Of a stretch of 64,000 nucleotides of DNA, positions 57,937-64,000 are shown piece by piece. The translations under genes and the position numbers were made by a program. The DNA comes from Cellulophaga tyrosinoxydans (GTDB lineage: Bacteria > Bacteroidota > Bacteroidia > Flavobacteriales > Flavobacteriaceae). Position 1 is the stretch's first letter. Each line of letters starts with the position of its first letter. The stretch is from NCBI RefSeq assembly GCF_900176415.1, contig NZ_FWXO01000005.1:124001-188000 (forward strand), given 5' to 3'. The notes under the pieces are model-generated. The model made no database searches and had not been told where the DNA came from. It worked only from the letters and a program-made list of their open reading frames with translations.

Positions 57937-60900
57937 ATGCTTAAACTAAACCAAAAAATAGTAACAATTGGATGTTTTTTTGCATTCATATCTGCAGTTT
58001 ATGGTCAACGCATTGAAACCAATTTTAACAATAACTGGAATTTCGTTTTAGAAGATAATTTATCATTTTCTCGAGGAAATTTTGATGACTCTAAATGGCA
58101 AACCCTAAATATCCCACACGATTGGTCGTTCGAAAAAGGCGTTAGAGACGGTGGCGATCAAGGTCAAGGTGGCGGTTATCACGATGGTGGTATTGGCTGG
58201 TACCGTAAACAATTCAATGTGAAAAAAGAAAGTCTTTTTAAAACCACCTACGTTAATTTTGATGGTGTGTATATGAATAGTGAGGTGTGGGTGAATGGTC
58301 ATTATTTAGGTAAAAGACCTTATGGTTATATTAGTTTTCGCTACGATATATCAAAGCATTTAAAAGCTGGTATAAATACCATTGCAGTAAGAGTTGATAA
58401 CTCTTTAGAACCTTCTGCTCGTTGGTATCATCCTTGTGGTATTTATGCGCCCGTTAGTTTAATTGAAGTGAATAAATCACATATTGCGCCCAATGGGGTG
58501 TTTATTAGAACGCCAGAAATTGAACCGTCTCAAGCTACTGTGCAAGTTAATGTTGATTATGTAAATATTTCAGAAAATCTGGAATGTAAAGTCAGTGTAT
58601 TATCTTCTGAAGGAACGGTTTTAAAAACAACCTCTCAAAACATAAACGAAACGAAAAGTACCATAAGTCTTCAAATAGAAAATCCTATTTTATGGAGTCC
58701 TGAAACACCTGTGTTGTACAAATTACGCACTCAAATTATAAAAAATAAGCAGGTATTAGACGAAGTAGAAACCATTTTTGGTTTTAGAACTGTAGCATGG
58801 AAAACCGAAACAGGCTTTTGGTTGAATGGCGAAAATGTTAAATTAAAGGGCGTTTGTGAACATTGGGAAGGTGGCCCTGTTGGAGGCGCATGGACTAAAC
58901 CTATGCTACGCTGGAAATTGCAATTATTAAAAGATATGGGCATCAATGCCATTCGTCCGTCGCACAATCCAACGCCACCTATATTTTATGATATCTGTGA
59001 TGAAATTGGGTTGTTGGTTATGGATGAAATTTTTGATGGGTGGCACAAAAAAGCACCCGAAGATTACGGAAAACAAGCTTTTGATGTGTGGTGGCAACGC
59101 GATATGCAAGAATGGATTACCAGAGACCGCAACCATCCAAGTGTTTTTATTTGGAGTTTGGGTAATGAAACACACGGCGACATTGCACCTGAGTTAGTGA
59201 AATTTGGTAAAAGTTTAGACTCAACACGATTATTTTCTTCAGGAGCTGGTAATCCTGAGGATATGGAAATTACAGGCATTAATGGTGGTTCAGAAACCCA
59301 ATCGTTTATAGAATCGGCTCGTTTTGATAAGCCTTTTGTTTCAACCGAAGCACCACATACTTGGCAAACAAGAGGTTATTACAGAACACATACTTGGTGG
59401 CGCGATAACGAATTACCAGGTACTTTTGAATTACCCAATTTAACCGAAAAAGAAATCTTTTTTTATGAAGGTTTAGATCCTAAAAAATGGAAAAACAGAA
59501 AACAGCGTTTTAATTCATCGTATGATAATGCCACGGTAAGAATTTCAGCTAGAAAAAATTGGGAAGTGATGCGCGATACGCCTTGGCATAGTGGACATTT
59601 TCGTTGGACGGGTTTCGATTATTATGGCGAGGCAGGATTGGTTCATGGCGGACTTCCTTTTAATTTGTTTATGGGTGGTGCGCTAGACGTTGCGGGTTTT
59701 GAAAAAGATTTGTACTACTTCTATCAAAGTCAATGGACCAAAGAACCCATGGTGCATATCTTACCACATTGGACGCATCCTCGAATGAAAAAAGGAACCG
59801 TTATTCCAGTTTGGGTTTATTCAAATGCCGATGAAGTTGAATTTTTTTTAAACGGAAAATCGTTAGGTAAAGACAAACCCGGTACCGTTTGGAACGAGAT
59901 GCAATGCGAATGGATGGTACCTTACGAAGAAGGAAAGTTAGAGGCCGTAGCATATAAAAATGGGAAGGAAGTAAAAAGAACTGCTATGGTAACTAGTAAA
60001 GTACCTTCACAACTAAAAAATAGTCTTACAAAGTTGGATGCTGAAGATGGGTTTAATGCAAGTTACATTTTAACTTCTGAAGCTTATGACACCAACAACA
60101 CGCCGTATCCTTATGGAGAGAGCAGAGTCTATTATGCCATTACAGGTGATTTGGAGAAAGTTTCCATGGAAAATGGAAATCCAATCGATTCCATTAGTCG
60201 CACAAAATCTGATTTTAGAGCCTTATTTTTTGGGAAAGGACGCCTGTTTTTAAGAGAAAAGGACAATGCCAAAAAAGCATCGGTTATCACAGCTTCCATT
60301 TTAGGAGACAAAGCTTTATTTCTTTCCAATGAAATTACAATTGATGTAAAAGAAATAGCCATGATTGGCAAAACTTTAAAATCGAATTTCGAAATTTTAT
60401 ACACTACTAATGGAGCTGACCCCTTAAATGAAGGTGTAATTTATACGAAACCTTTCGAAGTAAAAGACAATATCACAGTTAAAGCCATAGTAAAACAGAA
60501 TGGGAAATTGGTATTAACCATGGAGGAAACTTTTGGTTCAAACGAAGGCCTTTTTTGGGGCGATGAACATTCAGCAGATACGTGGAAAGGTCGTGGTGTT
60601 AATATTTCCGCAGAAGAAGCCATTTTAACAGGTGGGGCACAAGCCAGTAACGATGCGCAACATTTTAAAGGAACTGGTTTTGTAAAATTTGATAATAAAG
60701 AAGGGAGCATCACTTTTTATCAAGAAAACGATGGTGAAGCGGGCGATTTTAGTATCCGATTTAGATATATGCATAATGATAGGGTTAAGCAATATCCAAT
60801 GAAATTATTTGTAAATGATACCTACGTCAAGACCTTTGAATTTAAGGCTACTGGCGGATGGATTCAAAATTGGGGATTTGTAAATACAATCGTAGTGTTT

Positions 60901-60978
60901 AAGTCGGGTGCCAATAGCATTAGGCTAGAAACAACTGGTGAAAGCGGGCCTTTCATTGATGAAATGTTTGTGGATTAA
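57937..60978 (+). CDS. GH2 beta-glycosidase
   Basis: 1013 residues; Sec signal about 1-23 (SAVYGQ). Sugar-binding jelly-roll (about 25-185; PHDWSFEKG, YRKQFNVKKE, GVYMNSEVWVNGHYLG), Ig-like domain (190-285), TIM barrel (about 290-600) with acid/base E411 in SLGNETHGD and nucleophile E471 in VSTEAPHTW. Then Ig-like/DUF4982-type domains, a chitobiase-C-like module (about 800-865; FEILYTTNGADPLNEGVIYTKPF split across it) and a terminal CBM6/35-like domain (about 910-1013). Activity could be beta-galactosidase, beta-glucuronidase or beta-xylosidase type. GH2 enzymes occur in known ulvan PULs. Confidence 0.92.
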   Translation: MLKLNQKIVTIGCFFAFISAVYGQRIETNFNNNWNFVLEDNLSFSRGNFDDSKWQTLNIPHDWSFEKGVRDGGDQGQGGGYHDGGIGWYRKQFNVKKESLFKTTYVNFDGVYMNSEVWVNGHYLGKRPYGYISFRYDISKHLKAGINTIAVRVDNSLEPSARWYHPCGIYAPVSLIEVNKSHIAPNGVFIRTPEIEPSQATVQVNVDYVNISENLECKVSVLSSEGTVLKTTSQNINETKSTISLQIENPILWSPETPVLYKLRTQIIKNKQVLDEVETIFGFRTVAWKTETGFWLNGENVKLKGVCEHWEGGPVGGAWTKPMLRWKLQLLKDMGINAIRPSHNPTPPIFYDICDEIGLLVMDEIFDGWHKKAPEDYGKQAFDVWWQRDMQEWITRDRNHPSVFIWSLGNETHGDIAPELVKFGKSLDSTRLFSSGAGNPEDMEITGINGGSETQSFIESARFDKPFVSTEAPHTWQTRGYYRTHTWWRDNELPGTFELPNLTEKEIFFYEGLDPKKWKNRKQRFNSSYDNATVRISARKNWEVMRDTPWHSGHFRWTGFDYYGEAGLVHGGLPFNLFMGGALDVAGFEKDLYYFYQSQWTKEPMVHILPHWTHPRMKKGTVIPVWVYSNADEVEFFLNGKSLGKDKPGTVWNEMQCEWMVPYEEGKLEAVAYKNGKEVKRTAMVTSKVPSQLKNSLTKLDAEDGFNASYILTSEAYDTNNTPYPYGESRVYYAITGDLEKVSMENGNPIDSISRTKSDFRALFFGKGRLFLREKDNAKKASVITASILGDKALFLSNEITIDVKEIAMIGKTLKSNFEILYTTNGADPLNEGVIYTKPFEVKDNITVKAIVKQNGKLVLTMEETFGSNEGLFWGDEHSADTWKGRGVNISAEEAILTGGAQASNDAQHFKGTGFVKFDNKEGSITFYQENDGEAGDFSIRFRYMHNDRVKQYPMKLFVNDTYVKTFEFKATGGWIQNWGFVNTIVVFKSGANSIRLETTGESGPFIDEMFVD

Positions 60979-60988
60979 TGATAGCTTT

Positions 60989-62173
60989 ATGAGAAATAAA
61001 TTAACATTTTATAAAAATATTGTAGCTGTTCTTTTAATTGGTGCCTACAGTAATCTTTGGGCACAGAATAACAGTGAAAAAGTAAGTATTATAGATTATA
61101 AAGTATTAGAAGAACAACGCATATTAATCAAAAATCTTGACTACAAGGCACTAGAGGGTTATAATAAATTAATAAAGAAAGCGAACCAATTATTAAAAAT
61201 TGAAGGGTTTTCAGTAGTCAATAAAGTTAGTGTTCCACCTAGTGGAAGCAAACATGATTATATGAGTATTGGACCTTATTGGTGGCCGAATCCAGAAACT
61301 TCTGATGGCTTGCCTTATATTAGAAAAGACGGAGAAATAAATCCTGAAGCGCGAAATAATTTCACAGATTTTATAGCAATTGAAAACTTTATTGAAACTA
61401 TAAAAACTTTAAGTAATGCCTATTATTATAGTGGAGAAAAGAAATATGTAGATAAAAATTTAGAGTTAATTACTACATGGTTTTTAAATGATGATACCAA
61501 AATGAATGCTAATGTTAGCTATGGTCAGTACATTCCTGGACAATCAGAGGGTAGGTGTTTTGGTATCATTGAATTTGTAAGAATTATAGAAGTAATAAAA
61601 TTTCTAGAGTTAGCGAAAGATAGAGATGTTTTGGATAAAAAAACAGAAGAAGGCATGTTTATTTGGTTTACTCAATATAGTAATTGGTTAAAAAACAGTG
61701 AATTAGGTAAGGAAGAGGCAACCAGGGATAATAATCATGGTACCTATTATGATGTTCAACTACTTAGTATTTTGGTCTACTTAAATAAGATTGAAGAAGT
61801 TAAAGAATACCTCTCAACAATAACAAAAGATAGAATTTTTAGTCAAATAGAGCCAGATGGCAGTCAACCACTCGAATTAGCTAGAACAAAATCATTTTCC
61901 TATTCTACAATGAATTTACATGGGTTTTTGGAATTAGCGCGCTTGGGTCAAAAAGTTGGTGTAAATCTTTGGGATCTGGCATCGGAAGATGGTAGAAGTA
62001 TAAAAAAAGGATATCAATATATGCTGCCTTACTTAATGAACGAAAAAAAATGGGAACACCAGCAAATTGAGGATAGAAAACATTCTGAAGAAAAATTAAT
62101 ATCAGATTTGAAATATGCTTGTGAAATATTTAATGACAAGACTTTTGATAAAGCGCTTCAGCAGTTCAATTAG
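60989..62173 (+). CDS. Exported alginate-lyase-fold protein (PL38/PL5-like uronan lyase candidate)
   Basis: 394 residues from the ATG at 60989, which opens a Sec signal (MRNKLTFYKNI to NLWAQ); a longer frame to 60938 would overlap GH2. The whole mature protein is the alginate_lyase helical barrel: SGSKHDYMSIGPYWWPNP, YYYSGEKKYVDK, VSYGQYIPGQSEGRCFGIIEF, and TRDNNHGTYYDVQ with N248, N249 and H250, the catalytic-type NNHG element of this fold. PL38 members cut glucuronan-type polymers. In an ulvan locus it might cleave stretches of linked glucuronate or unsaturated oligosaccharides; the substrate is inference. Confidence 0.82.
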   Translation: MRNKLTFYKNIVAVLLIGAYSNLWAQNNSEKVSIIDYKVLEEQRILIKNLDYKALEGYNKLIKKANQLLKIEGFSVVNKVSVPPSGSKHDYMSIGPYWWPNPETSDGLPYIRKDGEINPEARNNFTDFIAIENFIETIKTLSNAYYYSGEKKYVDKNLELITTWFLNDDTKMNANVSYGQYIPGQSEGRCFGIIEFVRIIEVIKFLELAKDRDVLDKKTEEGMFIWFTQYSNWLKNSELGKEEATRDNNHGTYYDVQLLSILVYLNKIEEVKEYLSTITKDRIFSQIEPDGSQPLELARTKSFSYSTMNLHGFLELARLGQKVGVNLWDLASEDGRSIKKGYQYMLPYLMNEKKWEHQQIEDRKHSEEKLISDLKYACEIFNDKTFDKALQQFN

Positions 62174-62210
62174 AGGAAGAAAAAGCTTTTAATTATTGAA
62201 TTTAATAGTT

Positions 62211-64000
62211 ATGAAAAAAATAGTTATAATCCTATTGTGTTTGTTTTCTCTAGAAATTTCAGCCCAAAACCAGGCTTCTACGCTTGAAAATCAATTTGTA
62301 TCTCCCCCAAACGAAGCAAAAGCTCGAACATGGTGGCACTGGATTAGTGGAAACGTATCTAGATCTGGTATAACAAAAGATTTAGAAGCCATGAAACAAG
62401 TGGGCATTCAAGAAGCGCAATTGTTTAATGTGCATTTAGGTTTCCCAGAAGGTCCTGTAGAATATTTAAGCGAGGAGTGGTTAGATTTATTTCATTTTGC
62501 AGCTCAAGAAGCTAAACGATTGGGCTTAGAATTGACATTTCATAATGGTCCTGGTTGGTCTTCTTCTGGAGGACCTTTGGTAACCCCTGAAAATGCGATG
62601 CAAACGGTCGTTTTTAGTGAGCTAACTGTTAAAGGTGGAAACAAATTTCATAGCGAATTACCCAAACCTGTAACAAAGTTTGATTTTTATAAAGATATTG
62701 CTGTTTTAGCGTTTCCAAAACCAAAAGATTCTTTAAAAATTGATGGTTTAGATTATAAGATTTTATCAAATAGAATTAGAAATCATTTATTGCCAGATAC
62801 TAAAGAAATTTCTGAAGCTGCCATTGTAAAAAAAGAAAGCATTATTAATATCACTTCTAAGTTTTCTAGTGAAGGTGTTTTAGAATGGAATGTGCCAGAA
62901 GGTGAATGGATTATTTTACGAATTGGTCATACTGCAAACGGCGCAAAAAATAGACCTGCACCAGCTGGTGGTCAAGGTTTAGAGGTCGATAAAATGTCTA
63001 AAACCGCTTTAGATAATTATTGGAATGCTGGAATTCAACCTATTTTAAACAAATTAGGCGATTTAGTAGGCACTACGGTTAATAATTGTTTAATTGATAG
63101 TTATGAGGTTGGTTCGCAAAACTGGACAGCTGGTTTTGAACATGAATTCCAAAAATTAAGAGGCTATAGTTTACTATCTTATTTGCCAACATTTGCAGGG
63201 TATTATGTAGATAGTGGCGAAATTACAGAACGTTTTCAATGGGATTTTAGAAGAACCATTGGCGATTTAATTGCTGAAAATTATTATGGCCATTTTGCAG
63301 AATTGTGTCATAAAAACAACTTAAAATTTTCTGTAGAACCGTATTGGGGACCTTTTGATAATATGCAAGTAGGTGCCAAAGGAGATATTGTAATGTGTGA
63401 GTTTTGGAGTGGAGGTTATCCATTTTTTGATTCTTCTAAATTTGTATCATCCATTGCGCATTTAAATGGAAGTAAAATTGTAGGTGCAGAGTCTTTTACC
63501 GGAATTGGTGGTTGGGATAAACATCCTGCAACTATAAAATCTATTGGAGACAAAGCTTGGGCAGAAGGTATTACACGTTTTATTTTTCATACCTATGTGC
63601 ATCAACCTTGGGATATTGCTCCTGGCTTGGCGTTAAGTTACCACGGTTTTGATTTTAATCGTTTAAATACCTGGTGGACACAAAGTAAATCGTATTTAGA
63701 TTATATTGCCAAATCACAATACTTATTGCAGCAAGGAAATAATGTGGCAGATGTGTTATTTTTCACGGGAGATTCTTCTCCAAATACCGCTTTTTTATTG
63801 CCAGAACTTAAAAAATCGGGGTATGATTACGATTTAATTGGTGCGAATAAATTGGCGGAATTAAGTGTGAAGGACGGAAAAATCCTAACAAAATTTGGTG
63901 TTGTTTATGAAGTATTATTACTACCAAAAAGCGATTGGATAACAGCTGAAACCTTAAAAATAATAGCCTCTTTGGTTGATAAAGGCGCAAAAGTGATTGG
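62211..64000 (+). CDS. GH106-type alpha-L-rhamnosidase (3' end outside window)
   Basis: An open frame from ATG 62211 to the window edge, 596 codons seen. Sec signal about 1-20 (LEISAQN). The opening PPNEAKARTWWHWISGNVSRSGITKDLEAM and QEAQLFNVHLGFPEGP, then GLELTFHNGPGWSSSGGPLVTPENAMQ, match the N-terminal barrel of GH106. Further family pieces: DSYEVGSQNWT, SVEPYWGPFDNMQVGAKGD and GAESFTGIGGW, the last two bearing Glu residues that are likely active-site candidates. Intact GH106 proteins are around 900-1100 residues, so roughly half is missing. It starts 37 bp after the lyase-fold gene and is probably in the same operon. With the six GH78 enzymes it gives two unrelated families for rhamnose removal. 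Confidence 0.88.
   Translation, partial: MKKIVIILLCLFSLEISAQNQASTLENQFVSPPNEAKARTWWHWISGNVSRSGITKDLEAMKQVGIQEAQLFNVHLGFPEGPVEYLSEEWLDLFHFAAQEAKRLGLELTFHNGPGWSSSGGPLVTPENAMQTVVFSELTVKGGNKFHSELPKPVTKFDFYKDIAVLAFPKPKDSLKIDGLDYKILSNRIRNHLLPDTKEISEAAIVKKESIINITSKFSSEGVLEWNVPEGEWIILRIGHTANGAKNRPAPAGGQGLEVDKMSKTALDNYWNAGIQPILNKLGDLVGTTVNNCLIDSYEVGSQNWTAGFEHEFQKLRGYSLLSYLPTFAGYYVDSGEITERFQWDFRRTIGDLIAENYYGHFAELCHKNNLKFSVEPYWGPFDNMQVGAKGDIVMCEFWSGGYPFFDSSKFVSSIAHLNGSKIVGAESFTGIGGWDKHPATIKSIGDKAWAEGITRFIFHTYVHQPWDIAPGLALSYHGFDFNRLNTWWTQSKSYLDYIAKSQYLLQQGNNVADVLFFTGDSSPNTAFLLPELKKSGYDYDLIGANKLAELSVKDGKILTKFGVVYEVLLLPKSDWITAETLKIIASLVDKGAKVI

Noticed and set aside
1-64000. CRISPR arrays, tRNA or rRNA genes, transposases, integrases or phage genes
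   Set aside because: I saw no regularly spaced repeats with unique spacers, no clover-leaf tRNA sequence, and no mobile-element protein.

Overview
The window is about 64 kb of AT-rich DNA from a member of the Bacteroidota, most likely a marine Flavobacteriaceae. It carries one SusC/SusD pair, many lipoprotein signal peptides, a type IX secretion (T9SS) C-terminal sorting domain, SprB-type repeats and promoters with the Bacteroidota -7 box (TAnnTTTG-like). Almost everything belongs to one large polysaccharide utilisation locus (PUL). The probable substrate is ulvan, or a closely related sulfated rhamnose-rich glucuronoxylorhamnan. The window encodes a PL28-type ulvan lyase, six GH78 alpha-L-rhamnosidase-family enzymes, a GH106 enzyme cut by the window end, five formylglycine sulfatases, GH43, GH3, GH2 and GH5 enzymes, a second uronan-lyase-like protein, a rhamnose/proton symporter (RhaT) and a rhamnose mutarotase (RhaM).

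Layout: (1) 1-1075, the tail of an incompletely seen protein, convergent with an AraC-type regulator (1072-1938, minus). (2) 2179-15379, a seven-gene plus-strand operon: GH78, GH78, enolase-superfamily protein, sulfatase, arabinose/fucose-isomerase-like protein, sulfatase, RhaT; it ends at a bidirectional terminator. (3) 15584-18649, minus, the secreted multidomain ulvan lyase. (4) 19005-26268, plus: GH78, GH43, sulfatase, DUF1080 protein, with a dispersed repeat at about 23680-23855. (5) 26269-29397, a decayed gene fragment and a DUF1800/DUF1501 pair. (6) 29457-33170, minus, three poorly characterised exported proteins. (7) 33401-38061, plus, SusC/SusD and a strong terminator. (8) 38202-46317, plus: GH5-like, GH3, an unclassified GH20/GH67-like enzyme, RhaM, Gfo/Idh oxidoreductase. 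(9) 46318-46993, a gene-poor stretch with an orphan promoter. (10) 46994 to the end, plus: GH78, GH78, two sulfatases, GH78-like, GH2, uronan-lyase-like, GH106.

The most notable finding is a shared promoter architecture. Eight intergenic sites carry a 10+10 bp direct repeat (consensus RCAGNATAGT then RCAGGATRNT). In seven of the eight a TAnnTT -7-like box follows after exactly 18 bp, and in the eighth after 17 bp. Seven sites lie just upstream of the first genes of the PUL transcription units on both strands; the eighth (46342-46387) faces only a 20-codon remnant. I infer an activator-dependent regulon in which the repeat replaces the -33 element. The AraC protein at 1072-1938 is the only regulator in the window and the leading candidate.

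Proposed working order (inference): the secreted lyase cuts the polymer, SusC/SusD imports oligomers, periplasmic sulfatases and glycosidases reduce them to monosaccharides, and RhaM plus RhaT handle rhamnose. No GH88/GH105 unsaturated uronyl hydrolase, rhamnose kinase/aldolase or sulfatase-maturating enzyme is visible; these would have to lie elsewhere.
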